64,000 nucleotides of DNA from Paraburkholderia susongensis (GCF_900177725.1 NZ_FXAT01000003.1:682001-746000), one strand, 5' to 3'; shown: positions 19,345 to 30,228, numbered from the stretch's first letter. Numbers and translations: made by a program. The notes: generated by a model from the letters alone, not told the origin.

Positions 19345-20976
19345 ATGAAGCAAAACAATCTGTTGCGCGTCGCGCGTATGACAACGCTCGTCGCTGCCGC
19401 AGCGGCATCTCTCGTGGGCGCGACGAGCGCGCACGCCGCGGGGATTCCGAACAAGACGCTCGTTTACTGCTCAGAAGGCAGTCCTGCGGGTTTCGATCCG
19501 GCGCAATACACCACTGGCGTCGATTTCACGGCTAACACGTTCACCGTCTACAACCGCCTCGTCGAATTCGAACGCGGCGGCACGAAAGTCGAGCCGGGCC
19601 TTGCCGAAAAATGGGAAGTTTCGCCGGACGGCAAGACTTACACGTTCCATCTGCGTCACGGCGTGAAGTTCCAGACCACGTCGTACTTCAAGCCGACGCG
19701 CGACTTCAACGCGGACGATGTCGTGTTCACGTTCCAGCGCATGCTCGATCCGAACCAGCCGTTCCGCAAGGCGTACCCGGTGCAGTTTCCGTACTTCACC
19801 GACATGGGCCTCGACAAGCTGATCGAAAGCGTCCAGAAGGTCGACCCATACACGGTCAAGTTCACACTGAAGGAAGTCAACGCGCCGTTCATCCAGAATC
19901 TGGCGATGGAATACGCGTCGATTCTCTCGGCTGAATACACGGATCAGTTGCTGAAAGCCGGCAAGGCCGCCGACATCAACCAGTATCCGGTCGGCACCGG
20001 GCCGTTCATCTTCCGCAGCTACACGAAGGACGCGACGATCCGCTTCGACGGCAATCCTGATTACTGGAAGCCGAACGCGGTGAAGATCTCGAAGCTGATT
20101 TTCTCGATCACGCCGGACGCCGGCGTGCGCGTGCAGAAGCTCAAGCGCGACGAATGCCAGGTGATGAGCTATCCGCGTCCGGCCGACATCGCGCCGCTGA
20201 AGGCCGAGCCGAACATCGACATGCCGTCGCAGCCGGGCTTCAACCTGGGCTACCTCGCGTACAACGTGACGCACAAGCCGGTCGACAAGCTCGAAGTGCG
20301 CCAGGCGCTCGACATGGCGATCAACAAGAAGGCGATCATCGAATCGGTCTACCAGGGCGCAGGCCAGCTCGCGACCAACCCGATGCCGCCGACCCAATGG
20401 TCGTTCGTGAAGAACCTGCCGGCCGCGTCGTACGATCCGGCGAAGGCGAAGGATCTGCTCGCGAAGGCGGGTTATCCGAACGGCTTCGAGCTCACGCTGT
20501 GGGCGATGCCCGTGCAGCGCGCGTACAACCCGAATGCGCGTCTGATGGCGGAAATGATCCAGGCCGACTGGGCGAAGATCGGCGTGAAGGCGAAGATCGT
20601 CACGTATGAATGGGGCGAGTACATCAAGCGCGCGCACGCGGGCGAAGACGACACGATGCTGATCGGCTGGACCGGCGACAACGGCGATCCGGACAACTGG
20701 CTCGGCACGCTGCTCGGCTGCGAAGCGATCAACGGCAACAACTTCTCGAAGTGGTGCTACAAGCCGTTCGACGACCTGATCCAGAAGGGCCGCACGACCT
20801 CGGACGTGGCGACGCGCACGAAGGTGTACGGCGAAGCGCAGCAGATCTTCGCGCAGCAACTGCCGTTCTCGCCGATCGCCCACTCGACCGTCTATCAGCC
20901 GGTCAGCAAGAAGGTGGTCGACATGCGCATCGAACCGCTCGGCTACGCGCGCTTCGACGGCGTCAGCGTCAAGTAA
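19345..20976 (+). CDS. dppA: Dipeptide-type ABC transporter substrate-binding protein (copy 2)
   Basis: A second SBP family 5 protein of 543 residues with a signal peptide ending around AHAAG. Its mature part follows the first copy almost residue by residue (KTLVYCSEGSPAGFDPAQYT, LAEKWEVSPDGKTYTFHLR). CTGGAGG precedes ATG 19345. It is the copy next to the permease genes, so I assign it as the main DppA. The differences from copy 1 lie mainly in the signal peptide and scattered surface positions. Confidence 0.94.
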   Translation: MKQNNLLRVARMTTLVAAAAASLVGATSAHAAGIPNKTLVYCSEGSPAGFDPAQYTTGVDFTANTFTVYNRLVEFERGGTKVEPGLAEKWEVSPDGKTYTFHLRHGVKFQTTSYFKPTRDFNADDVVFTFQRMLDPNQPFRKAYPVQFPYFTDMGLDKLIESVQKVDPYTVKFTLKEVNAPFIQNLAMEYASILSAEYTDQLLKAGKAADINQYPVGTGPFIFRSYTKDATIRFDGNPDYWKPNAVKISKLIFSITPDAGVRVQKLKRDECQVMSYPRPADIAPLKAEPNIDMPSQPGFNLGYLAYNVTHKPVDKLEVRQALDMAINKKAIIESVYQGAGQLATNPMPPTQWSFVKNLPAASYDPAKAKDLLAKAGYPNGFELTLWAMPVQRAYNPNARLMAEMIQADWAKIGVKAKIVTYEWGEYIKRAHAGEDDTMLIGWTGDNGDPDNWLGTLLGCEAINGNNFSKWCYKPFDDLIQKGRTTSDVATRTKVYGEAQQIFAQQLPFSPIAHSTVYQPVSKKVVDMRIEPLGYARFDGVSVK

Positions 20977-21047
20977 TCCGTAAAGTTCGCGCAGTACGCC
21001 GCAGTACAGTACGCTTTTCGCACGGTTAGAAAACTGGTCGAAATGGT

Positions 21048-21091
21048 CCGGCGACCGGGGTCACGAGCCCTCGTCGCCGGTTGCGTTTTTT
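21048..21091 (+). terminator. Stem-loop with T-run between binding protein and permease genes
   Basis: CCGGCGAC (21048-21055) pairs with GTCGCCGG (21073-21080), followed by TTGCGTTTTTT. This intrinsic-terminator shape lies between dppA and dppB. In peptide transporter operons such a site usually lets the binding protein be made in excess over the membrane components. Confidence 0.7.
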
Positions 21092-21117
21092 CATCACCAG
21101 TACCATAGGAGCGAACC

Positions 21118-22128
21118 ATGTTCCGCTTCGTTTTGCGCCGCATCGGCATGGTGATACCGACGTTCATCGGCATCACGATCCTCGCGTTCGCGCTGATTCA
21201 CCTGATCCCAGGCGACCCCATCGAAGTGATGATGGGCGAGCGCGGTGTCGATCCGGCCATGCACGCTGCCGCGATGCACCGCCTCGGGCTCGACGAGCCG
21301 CTGCCGATGCAGTACATCCACTACATCGGCCGCGCGCTGCACGGCGACCTCGGCACCTCGATCATCACCAACACCAGCGTGATGGGCGAATTCCTCGCGC
21401 GCTTTCCCGCTACCGTCGAACTGTCGATCTGCGCGATGCTGTTCGCGCTCGTCGTCGGTCTGCCGGCGGGCGTGTTCGCGGCGCTTCGGCGCGGCACGGT
21501 GGTCGATCACGGCGTGATGGGCACCGCGCTCACCGGCTATTCGATGCCGATCTTCTGGTGGGGCTTGATCCTCATCATGGTGTTCTCGGTCAAGCTCGGC
21601 TGGACGCCGGTGTCGGGCCGCATCGCGGTCGAATACGACATTCCGCACGTGACCGGCTTCATGCTGATCGACTCGCTGATGTCCACCGACGAAGGCGCGT
21701 TCACGTCCGCGCTGAGTCACCTGATCCTGCCCGCGATCGTGCTCGGCACGATTCCGCTCGCGGTCGTCGCGCGCATGACGCGCTCGTCGATGCTCGAAGT
21801 GCTGCGCGAGGACTACATCCGCACCGCGCGCGCGAAGGGTTTGTCGCCGGCGCGCGTGATCGTCGTGCATGCGTTGCGCAATGCGCTGATTCCGGTTGTG
21901 ACCGTGATCGGCTTGCAGGTCGGCACGCTGCTTGCTGGCGCGGTGCTGACCGAAACGCTGTTCTCGTGGCCGGGCATCGGCAAGTGGCTGATCGACGCGA
22001 TCGGCCGGCGCGATTATCCGGTCGTGCAGGGCGGCATTCTGCTGATCGCGACGCTTGTGATCGTCGTGAACCTCGTCGTCGATCTGTTGTACGGCGTGTT
22101 GAACCCGCGCATTCGCCATACGAGGTAA
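21118..22128 (+). CDS. dppB: Dipeptide ABC transporter permease DppB
   Basis: An inner-membrane permease of 336 residues that begins MFRFVLRRIGMVIPTFIGIT, typical of DppB. It has the conserved IPGDPIEVMMGERGVD loop and the EAA motif region YIRTARAKGLSPARVIVVHA, which contacts the ATPases. AGGAGC precedes ATG 21118. It is the first gene after the intercistronic stem-loop. Confidence 0.96.
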   Translation: MFRFVLRRIGMVIPTFIGITILAFALIHLIPGDPIEVMMGERGVDPAMHAAAMHRLGLDEPLPMQYIHYIGRALHGDLGTSIITNTSVMGEFLARFPATVELSICAMLFALVVGLPAGVFAALRRGTVVDHGVMGTALTGYSMPIFWWGLILIMVFSVKLGWTPVSGRIAVEYDIPHVTGFMLIDSLMSTDEGAFTSALSHLILPAIVLGTIPLAVVARMTRSSMLEVLREDYIRTARAKGLSPARVIVVHALRNALIPVVTVIGLQVGTLLAGAVLTETLFSWPGIGKWLIDAIGRRDYPVVQGGILLIATLVIVVNLVVDLLYGVLNPRIRHTR

Positions 22129-22213
22129 ACATGTACCCCCACGCTCACTTACGTTCGCTGCCCCCCGAGGGGGCGCATGCCTCCCTTGAGGCGGCTCTGC
22201 GGGAGGCATGACG

Positions 22214-23131
22214 ATGGCTGACATCCAAAACACCGTCCCCCAATCGGTTACCCCGCCGAGCGGCCGCGCAATCGCGGCGCGCGAATTCTGGGCCAACTTC
22301 TCGCGCAACCGCGGCGCGGTCGGCGCGGGCATCGTCGTGCTCGTGCTGATCTTCGTCGCGATCTTCGCACCGTTGATCGCGCCGCACAGCCCGATCGAGC
22401 AATACCGCGATTCCGTGAAGATTCCGCCCGCGTGGCTCGACGGCGGCAACTGGAAGTTCATTCTCGGCACCGACGAAGCGGGCCGCGACATCCTCTCGCG
22501 TCTGATGTACGGCGCGCGGCTGTCGTTCTGGATCGGCTTCGTGTCGGTCGTGCTCGCGCTGATTCCGGGCGTCGTGCTCGGCCTCATCGCCGCGTTCTTC
22601 GAGAAGTGGGCCGACACGCCGATCATGCGCATCATGGACGTGCTGCTCGCGCTGCCGTCGCTGCTGCTCGCGGTCGCAGTGGTCGCGATCATCGGCCCCG
22701 GTCTGGTCAACACGATGCTCGCGATTGCGATCGTCGCGCTGCCGGGCTACGTGCGTCTCACGCGCGCGTCCGCCCAGGGCGAGTTGCAGAAGGAATACGT
22801 GACCGCTTCGCGCGTCGCGGGTGCGGGCACGCTGCGCCTGATGTTCTCGCAGGTGCTGCCGAACTGCACCGCGCCGCTCATCGTGCAGGCGACGCTCGGT
22901 TTTTCGTCGGCGATTCTCGACGCCGCCGCGCTCGGCTTTCTCGGCCTCGGCGTGCAACCGCCGTCGGCGGAGTGGGGCGCGATGCTCGCGTCGGCGCGCG
23001 ATTACATCGACAGCGCATGGTGGATCGTCACGATGCCGGGCCTGTCCATCCTGATCTCGGTACTTGCGATCAACCTGCTCGGCGACGGGCTGCGCGACGC
23101 GCTCGACCCCAAACTGAAACGGATGGCGTGA
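22214..23131 (+). CDS. dppC: Dipeptide ABC transporter permease DppC
   Basis: The second permease subunit, about 305 residues. It has the N-terminal oppC-type segment ([20 protein letters not shown]), the [21 protein letters not shown] motif and the EAA-region [23 protein letters not shown] 22214 is preferred over 22208 because GGGAGG at 22201-22206 is properly spaced for it. It follows dppB after an 85-base gap containing a GC-rich palindrome (GCCCCCCGAGGGGGC). Confidence 0.95.
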   Translation: MADIQNTVPQSVTPPSGRAIAAREFWANFSRNRGAVGAGIVVLVLIFVAIFAPLIAPHSPIEQYRDSVKIPPAWLDGGNWKFILGTDEAGRDILSRLMYGARLSFWIGFVSVVLALIPGVVLGLIAAFFEKWADTPIMRIMDVLLALPSLLLAVAVVAIIGPGLVNTMLAIAIVALPGYVRLTRASAQGELQKEYVTASRVAGAGTLRLMFSQVLPNCTAPLIVQATLGFSSAILDAAALGFLGLGVQPPSAEWGAMLASARDYIDSAWWIVTMPGLSILISVLAINLLGDGLRDALDPKLKRMA

Positions 23132-23133
23132 CC

Positions 23134-24137
23134 ATGAGCAACAATCTACTGACCATCCGCAACCTCGCAGTCAACTTCGGCGGCCTGCCGGCGGTCGACC
23201 GCATCAATCTCGACGTCGCACCGGGCGAAGTGCTCGGCGTGGTCGGCGAATCGGGGTCGGGCAAGAGCGTGACGATGATGGCGCTGATGGGCCTGATCGA
23301 CGCGCCGGGCAAGGTCACCGCCGACGAAATCACGTTCGACGGCAAGAACCTGCTGAACGCATCCGCGAAGGAACGCCGCAAGATCATCGGCAAGGACATC
23401 GCGATGGTGTTCCAGGATGCGCTCACGAGCCTGAACCCGAGCTACACGGTCGGCTATCAGATCAAGGAAGTGCTGAAGCTGCACGAGGGCTTGCGCGGCA
23501 GCGCGCTCGACCAGCGCGCGCTCGAACTGCTCGACCAGGTCGGCATTCCCGATGCGAAAAGCCGCATCACGTCGTTTCCGCATCAGATGTCGGGCGGCAT
23601 GAACCAGCGCGTGATGATCGCGATGGCGATTGCCTGCAACCCGAAACTGCTGATCGCCGACGAGCCGACCACCGCGCTCGACGTGACGATCCAGGCGCAG
23701 ATCATGGAGTTGCTGATGCGTCTGCAGAAAGAGCGCGGCATGGCGCTCGTGCTGATTTCGCACGATCTCGCCGTGGTCTCCGAGGTCGCGCAGCGCGTCG
23801 CGGTCATGTACGCTGGCGAAGTGATCGAAACGAACAAGGTGCCGGACATTTTCGCGGCGCCTCATCATCCGTATACGGAAGCGCTGCTTGCCGCGATTCC
23901 CGAGCACAACGTGGGCGCGGTGCGGCTCGCGGCGTTGCCGGGCATGGTGCCGGGCCGCGATGACCGGCCGCGAGGCTGTCTCTTCGCGCCGCGCTGCAAG
24001 TACGTGGCCGACGACTGCATGAAGGCGCGGCCCGCGCTCGCGCCGCTGCAAGGTCACGCGGAAGTCACGCGCGTGCGCTGCATCAAACCCCTGAACCTGA
24101 GCGGCGACGCCAACGTTCATACCCACGGAGGCGCGCG

Positions 24138-24141
<4 letters not shown>
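23134..24141 (+). CDS. dppD: Dipeptide ABC transporter ATPase DppD
   Basis: An ATP-binding subunit of 335 residues. Walker A is GESGSGKS, the Q-loop is [17 protein letters not shown], the signature is MSGGMNQR (the usual Gln replaced by Met, common in DppD/OppD) and Walker B is [12 protein letters not shown]. The C-terminal oligopeptide-transporter domain has [17 protein letters not shown] 23134 lies two bases after the dppC stop; the longer open frame starting in dppC is a shadow. Confidence 0.96.
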
Positions 24142-25149
<1,008 letters not shown>

Positions 25150-25157
<8 letters not shown>

Positions 25158-26535
25158 TGCGGTGGCGGCGCGTCGTCTTGCGCGCCGCTTGCGTGAGGGC
25201 GGCCGCGCGGCTGCCTTCGCGCGGCGACGGGGAGCGCGTGCGCAAAATGGCGCCGCGCTCTTCGGTGCTTTTCCTGGTGTTTTCTTCGGTGTATTCGGCG
25301 TGCTTGCCGGTGCGTGCGTTGGTGTCTTCGGCATCTTCGGGGCGCTTGCCGGTGCGTGCGTCGGCGTTTTCGGCATCTTCGAAGCGCTTGCCGGTGCATG
25401 CGTCAGCGTTTTCGGCCTCTTCGGCGCACTTGCCCGCAGATGCGCCGGCGTCCTCGGCGCATTAGTCGACGCGCTATCCCGCGCTTCTTTACGCGCATTT
25501 TTCCCTGCCTTTTTCCCGCTAAGCTGCGCGCTGTATCTCGGCGCCGCCGCGCCCAACCTCGCCTATGCGGCCGGCGCCGCCGCGAATGCGCCAGCTCAGG
25601 CAGGCCGCCCGGCGGTGGCGGTGCCCGGTGCGTCACCGCCGCCCTCGGTTGCGCCGCCCGCTGTGCCCGGCACCACGGCGAGCGGCCCGGTGCGTGTGCA
25701 GCCTGCGCGTATGCCGTTCTATGTCGCGACGCGCGGCACCACCACGATCTACGTGCTCGGCACGCTGCATGTCGGCGATCCCGCAGACTATCCCGCGGGA
25801 CAGCCATTCCGCGCGCCGATCCTCGCCGCGCTCGCCGCCTCGCCGACGCTCGCGCTCGAACTCTCGCCCGACGAACTGCTCGTCTCGCAAGACGACGTTT
25901 CGAAGTACGGCGTGTGCAAGCGCGACTGTCTGCCGGGCCTGCTGCCCGAGCCGTTGTGGCACAAGCTCGCGTTGCGTCTGCACGGCAATCCGGCCGCGCT
26001 CGATGCGATCAAGAAGATGCGGCCGTGGCTCGCGTCGCTCGTGGTCGAGACCTACGACTCGCTCTCCGCGGGCCTGCAAACCGAGTACGGCACAGAAGCG
26101 CAATTGCAGAACGTGTATCTGAAGACGCGCGGCAAGATTGTCGGACTCGAAACGCTCGCGCAGCAGATGCGCGCGTTCACGGGACTCACGCTCGCGCAGC
26201 AGCGCGAAATGCTCGCGCAGGATCTCGTGCAGACGCCCGCGCAGAACGTCGACGACGTGCGCGCGCTGCATCGGCTCTGGCAGGTCGGCGATGCCGATGC
26301 GATTGCCGCGTGGCAGGCCGCCAAATCGGAGAAGCTCGCGCGCGACAAGCGCATCTCCAATTCGATCGACAACCGGACCGTCTACGAGCGCAACCGCCGC
26401 TTCGTCACGCGGATGCTGCTGCTTGCCGCGCCGAACAAGCCACTGTTCGTCGCGATCGGCGCGCTGCATCTCGGTGGGCCGAAGGGCGTGCTGCAACTGT
26501 TGCGGCAGCACGGCTTCGTGGTCGAGCCGGGTTGA
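25150..26535 (+). CDS. TraB/GumN family protein with repetitive hydrophobic N-terminus
   Basis: Residues from about 190 on match the TraB/GumN (TIKI-like) family: IYVLGTLHVGDPADY, LALELSPDELL and the C-terminal FVAIGALHLGGPKGVLQLL. The family is proposed to be a metalloprotease-like domain; its bacterial role is unclear. The preceding region is odd: an Arg-rich opening, then 14-residue hydrophobic repeats (GVFGIFGALAGACV and variants) and a second hydrophobic stretch that resembles a signal or membrane anchor (CALYLGAAAPNLAYA). The start is uncertain. ATG 25150 overlaps the dppF stop; a start nearer the second hydrophobic stretch is possible. Confidence 0.8.
25264..25434 (+). repeat. 42-bp tandem repeat inside the TraB/GumN gene
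   Basis: Three units start at 25306, 25348 and 25390 with exact 42-base spacing, each beginning GCCGGTGC and encoding AGACVGVFGIFGAL-type peptides. A degenerate fourth copy lies upstream. The unit length keeps the frame, so copy-number change would lengthen or shorten a hydrophobic segment without breaking the gene. Confidence 0.85.
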
Positions 26536-26727
26536 GGGGCCGGGGCTCGTTGGAAGCAATGGGCTCAGAATGTCTGCTGCACATCGCCCGCGAGGGCCGA
26601 AGCCCGCGCCAGATATTTAGCAATCCTTGACGCAATTCTCGGAAGATTCCTATTTGTCTCGCATCCTGATTCCGCTAACTTCGTCCAGCAATATTTCTCA
26701 TTCGAATAACAGGACGGAGACTCACGG

Positions 26728-27204
26728 ATGGTGCAGGACATCTTTATCAAGATCAACGGTATCGACGGCGAATCACAGGACGCGGCTCATCTCCACGAAA
26801 TTGATGTAATCGGATGGCGTTGGCACGTTACGCAGCAATCGGCAATGCACTCCGGCTCAGGTGGTGGGGCCGCGAAAGCCACCGTTTCCGACCTCGAATT
26901 TACCCATCTGATGGACCGGGCAAGTCCGAATCTGGCGAAGTACTGCTTCTCCGGCGAGCATATTCCCCAAGCGAAGCTCACCATGCGAAAGGCCGGAGGT
27001 ACTCCTCACGAGTACGCAAGAATCACGATGTACGACGTGATCGTCTCTCATGTGGAACCTGCGGGCGGTGGCCACGGTTGTCACGAACAGGTGCGGCTGT
27101 CATTTGCACGCATGAAGCATGAGTACATTTTGCAGAACGACCTGGGCGGAAGCGGCGGCACGGTCACGGCGCTCATCGACGTCAAGGCAAACAGACAGGG
27201 CTGA
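26728..27204 (+). CDS. hcp: Hcp-family type VI secretion protein
   Basis: A protein of 158 residues of the Hcp1 family, which forms the hexameric tube of the type VI secretion system and carries small effectors. Features: DIFIKINGIDGES at the start, VSDLEFTHLMDRASPNL, then CFSGEHIPQAKLTMRKAGG. GGACGGAG lies before ATG 26728. It has no T6SS structural neighbours; instead an effector and immunity genes follow, so this is an orphan Hcp module serving a main cluster elsewhere. GC is clearly below that of the flanks. Confidence 0.93.
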   Translation: MVQDIFIKINGIDGESQDAAHLHEIDVIGWRWHVTQQSAMHSGSGGGAAKATVSDLEFTHLMDRASPNLAKYCFSGEHIPQAKLTMRKAGGTPHEYARITMYDVIVSHVEPAGGGHGCHEQVRLSFARMKHEYILQNDLGGSGGTVTALIDVKANRQG

Positions 27205-27208
27205 TGAA

Positions 27209-27691
27209 ATGCCAGTGTCCTGTACTTTCACATTGAATCGGCGTGCTATGTCGATGCTGGTTTGTCCGGGCTTTGGGAGTGTTGCTGCGTTTTCGGGTAA
27301 CGGACGGTATGTCGATGATCCGGATTTCACGAACGTAGTAGAAGAGGGTGCCATTCCCAAAGGCGTTTATTACATCGTCGATCGGGAAAGCGGCGGACAT
27401 CTGGGCTGGCTTCTGGATGCTGCCAAAGATTGGTGGGCGGCCACGCATCGCGCGCAGTGGTTTGCTCTGTATCGTGATGACGGAGCCATCGATGACTGGA
27501 CGTTCGTAGAAGGCATAAAACGCGGCAACTTTCGCTTACACCCAGTCGGACGATTCGGGGCAAGCGACGGTTGCATTACGCTCCCATCCCGCGAGCAGTT
27601 CAAGACACTGCGTTCGTACCTGAAAGCACAGTCGCCTGCGTTCGTCCCCGGAACGGTGACCAGATACTACGGCACGGTAGAGGTGCAATGA
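27209..27691 (+). CDS. DUF2778 (Tlde1-like) peptidoglycan-targeting T6SS effector
   Basis: A 160-residue protein with the DUF2778/L,D-transpeptidase-like active-site layout: FRLHPVGRFGASDGCITL supplies the His and Cys of the HxxG...SxGC motif. Tlde1 proteins of this family act in the target periplasm on peptidoglycan stem peptides. There is no signal peptide, as expected for T6SS cargo. ATG 27209 lies four bases after the hcp stop, and the stop overlaps the immunity gene. Function is inferred from family and context. Confidence 0.87.
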   Translation: MPVSCTFTLNRRAMSMLVCPGFGSVAAFSGNGRYVDDPDFTNVVEEGAIPKGVYYIVDRESGGHLGWLLDAAKDWWAATHRAQWFALYRDDGAIDDWTFVEGIKRGNFRLHPVGRFGASDGCITLPSREQFKTLRSYLKAQSPAFVPGTVTRYYGTVEVQ

Positions 27692-27966
27692 AAAAGGCAC
27701 TGATTTGTATCGCGCTCGCACTGTTGATGATGCTGCCGGTCACAATCGGGATCGTACGCATCCCGATTGTTGAGAAATGGCTTGCGAGTAGTGCGGGCTA
27801 TGAGTTCTTTATTCCGCTTTTCAAAGCACTGGGTTCGATTGGCGGTGAAAGCAATATGGACATCATCTTCGCGGCGACGCTCGTTGTCGGGTTCGTCGTG
27901 TCGTTGGTGTTAGCCGCCGCGCTTTTGGCGATTGTCAGCCGTTTGCGTCATACGCACCGGCGTTGA
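27688..27966 (+). CDS. Putative immunity membrane protein, copy 1
   Basis: A 92-residue protein with an N-terminal hydrophobic segment (ALICIALALLMMLPVTIGIV) and a C-terminal one (IIFAATLVVGFVVSLVLAAALLAIV), separated by about 40 periplasm-facing residues. The start overlaps the effector stop (ATGA). Position and membrane topology suggest the cognate immunity protein of the DUF2778 effector. I do not recognise a named family. Confidence 0.75.
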   Translation: MKKALICIALALLMMLPVTIGIVRIPIVEKWLASSAGYEFFIPLFKALGSIGGESNMDIIFAATLVVGFVVSLVLAAALLAIVSRLRHTHRR

Positions 27967-28004
27967 TGTGCTCACAGATGTTTAACAGGGAGATTCAAAG
28001 GGTA

Positions 28005-28283
28005 ATGAAAAAAGCACTTATTTGTTTCGTGCTCGCACTGTTGATGACACTGCCCGTCGCAATCGGGATCGTACGCATCCCGGTTGTTGATGGATGGCTT
28101 AACAGTGACGCGAGCGATGGCTTCTTTAAACCGATTTTCATCGCACTGGATTCGCACGGCTGCGAAAGTAACTCGGACATTATCTTCGCGGCGACGCTCG
28201 TTGTCGGGTTCGTCGTGTCGCTGGCGTTAGTCGTTGCGTTTTGGGCAATTGTCAGCCGTTTACGTCGTACGCACCATCGTTAA
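28005..28283 (+). CDS. Putative immunity membrane protein, copy 2
   Basis: A tandem duplicate of the preceding gene with the same length (92 residues) and near-identical membrane segments, but a changed middle loop (WLNSDASDGFFKPIFIALDSHGCESNSD versus WLASSAGYEFFIPLFKALGSIGGESNMD). AAAGGG precedes ATG 28005. It may protect against a related effector from other strains. The 38-base spacer shows the copies are separately translated. Confidence 0.73.
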   Translation: MKKALICFVLALLMTLPVAIGIVRIPVVDGWLNSDASDGFFKPIFIALDSHGCESNSDIIFAATLVVGFVVSLALVVAFWAIVSRLRRTHHR

Positions 28284-28398
28284 GCCGACGTCGGTAATTC
28301 CCACTGCCAGGCACCACCCGCAAAGACCGGCGCCCGGCAGCTACGACAGCGAGACAGCGGAACAACGAAACAGCAAAACAACGCAGACCCCGCTACAG

Positions 28399-29355
28399 CT
28401 ACAAAAACATCAAAAAATTCAACAGCAAAATATTGATGACAAGCAACGTCAGCGCGGTCGGAATCTGCACCTTGATTACCGCGTTCTTGTCCGGCAATTC
28501 GAGCAGCGCGACCGGCACCATGTTGAAGTTCGCGGCCATCGGCGTCATCAGCGTGCCGCAGTAGCCGGAGAACATGCCGATCGCCGCCATCACGGCCGGA
28601 TTGCCGTGAAACACGTTGACGAGGATCGGCACGCCGACGCCGCCCGTCATCACCGGGAACGCGGCGAAGCCGTTACCCATCACCATCGTGAAAAGCGCCA
28701 TGCCGATGCAGTACACCGCCACCGCGACGAAGCGGTAGTCGAGGCTGATGTACGCGGTGGTCACATGCGCGACCGCCTTGCCCACGCCCGCGTCGGAAAA
28801 CACGAGCCCGAGCATGCCGAGCATCTGCGGCAGCACGGCGGCCCACGAGAGCGCATCGACGAGCCGGCGCGCTTCCTTCATCGACTGGCCGACCGTGTCG
28901 CGCGTCATCACGCAAGCAATCGCGAGCGCGATCACGCAGCCGATGCCGAAGCCGATCAGCGTGACGTTGGCCTTTTCGATCAGCGGCACGCCGCCGAACA
29001 CGAGGTAGCTGGCCGCGAGCGTGACGATCACGGTGATGACCGGAATCGTCAGCGCGGGCACGAAGAGCTTGTTGCCGAGCCGCGCGGCGCTCGCCTTGCG
29101 CGCTTCGGGCGACAGCGTTTTCGGCTTCGCCGCCGTGACGCCGCCGAAGCCCGCGATCAGCGCCATCACGATCACCGCGATGCCGACCACGGCGGGCGGC
29201 AGCCGGTCGCCGATCAGGAAGATCAGCGCGTAGAGAATCCAGAACCCGCCCGCGGTGAGGCGGCGCGGATGCTCACGGTCCGTGACGATCATGCCGCCGA
29301 CGATCAGCAGCACCACGCCGAGCAGCCAGAAAAGGTAGTTGATCGTGAAAGTCAT
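28399..29355 (-). CDS. DUF979 membrane protein of the 5-oxoproline cluster
   Basis: A polytopic membrane protein of 318 residues, starting MTFTINYLFWLLGVVLLIVGG. The conserved DUF979 segments FPVMTGGVGVPILV and GYCGTLMTPMAANFNMVP resemble ion-transporter-like permeases. DUF969 and DUF979 nearly always occur together next to 5-oxoprolinase genes, so a role in 5-oxoproline uptake is likely but unproven. The start overlaps the end of the DUF969 gene by four bases. Confidence 0.9.
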   Translation of the reverse strand: MTFTINYLFWLLGVVLLIVGGMIVTDREHPRRLTAGGFWILYALIFLIGDRLPPAVVGIAVIVMALIAGFGGVTAAKPKTLSPEARKASAARLGNKLFVPALTIPVITVIVTLAASYLVFGGVPLIEKANVTLIGFGIGCVIALAIACVMTRDTVGQSMKEARRLVDALSWAAVLPQMLGMLGLVFSDAGVGKAVAHVTTAYISLDYRFVAVAVYCIGMALFTMVMGNGFAAFPVMTGGVGVPILVNVFHGNPAVMAAIGMFSGYCGTLMTPMAANFNMVPVALLELPDKNAVIKVQIPTALTLLVINILLLNFLMFL

Positions 29356-30104
29356 GCTTCGTCTCCGGCGGCGGGTTGCGTGGCTGGCTTCGATGGGATG
29401 ACGCCGCCCTGCGCGTTGCCGCGCAATTCGCGCTCGAGCCTGCGATCGAGCAGATAAAGCCGGAAGCCATGCACGATGAACGCGCTGATCGCGGTCGGAA
29501 TGCCCCACACCGCGACGTGGATCGGCTCGATGACGATGCCCGCTTCCTTGAGGAAGGTCGTCATCAGCACGATCGCGCCGAACGCGACGAAGATGTCCTC
29601 GCCGAAGAAGAGCCCGACGTTGTCGGTCGCGGCGGCAAACGCGCGCAGCCGGAAGCGCACTGCATCGCTGATCTTGCCGAAGCGCGTTTCGGTCGCACCC
29701 TCGGCCATCGGCGCGATGAGCGGACGCACCATCTGCGGATGACCGCCGAGGCCGGTGAGGCCCACCGAGGCAGTCAGCTCGCGCACGAGCAGATAGACGA
29801 TCAGGAGGCGCCCGGCGGTGGCCGCCTTGATGCCGCTGATCCACGTCTGGGCGCGCTCGCGCAGGCCGTGCCGTTCGAGCAGGCCGATCACGGCGAGCGG
29901 CAGAAGAATGATGAGCGGGATGTTGCGCGTCTTGATGAAGCCGGTGCCGATCAGCGCGAGGATTTTTTCAGGCGGGAATTGCGCGGCGAAGCCGGTGATG
30001 ATCGCCGCGACGGCCACGATCAGCATCGGATTGAACCGCAATAAAAAGCCGACGATGATGACGGCCACGCCGATGAGCGGCCATAGACTGACGGTTGTTT
30101 GCAT
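29352..30104 (-). CDS. DUF969 membrane protein of the 5-oxoproline cluster
   Basis: A polytopic membrane protein of 250 residues, starting MQTTVSLWPLIGVAVIIVGF. The family region LTASVGLTGLGGHPQMVRPL is present. GGAGGAGATCCTG precedes ATG 30104. It is co-transcribed with pxpBCA, 125 bases downstream of pxpA, and is probably one half of a two-component transporter with the DUF979 protein. Confidence 0.9.
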   Translation of the reverse strand: MQTTVSLWPLIGVAVIIVGFLLRFNPMLIVAVAAIITGFAAQFPPEKILALIGTGFIKTRNIPLIILLPLAVIGLLERHGLRERAQTWISGIKAATAGRLLIVYLLVRELTASVGLTGLGGHPQMVRPLIAPMAEGATETRFGKISDAVRFRLRAFAAATDNVGLFFGEDIFVAFGAIVLMTTFLKEAGIVIEPIHVAVWGIPTAISAFIVHGFRLYLLDRRLERELRGNAQGGVIPSKPATQPAAGDEA

Positions 30105-30228
30105 CAGGATCTCCTCCAAACAGGGTTTCAACCTCGCCGCGAGTGGCGGTGAGCGTAAACCGGCGCACGGGGTTCGCTGAGCCGGCTTGTTGCCGCGGCT
30201 CTGCGGCCGCGTTGACTGGCACTGCTTC

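Noticed and set aside
19471..20883. 470-residue minus-strand frame opposite dppA copy 2
   Set aside because: Mirrors a similar frame opposite copy 1, so the similarity comes from the paralogous coding strand and not from a second gene.
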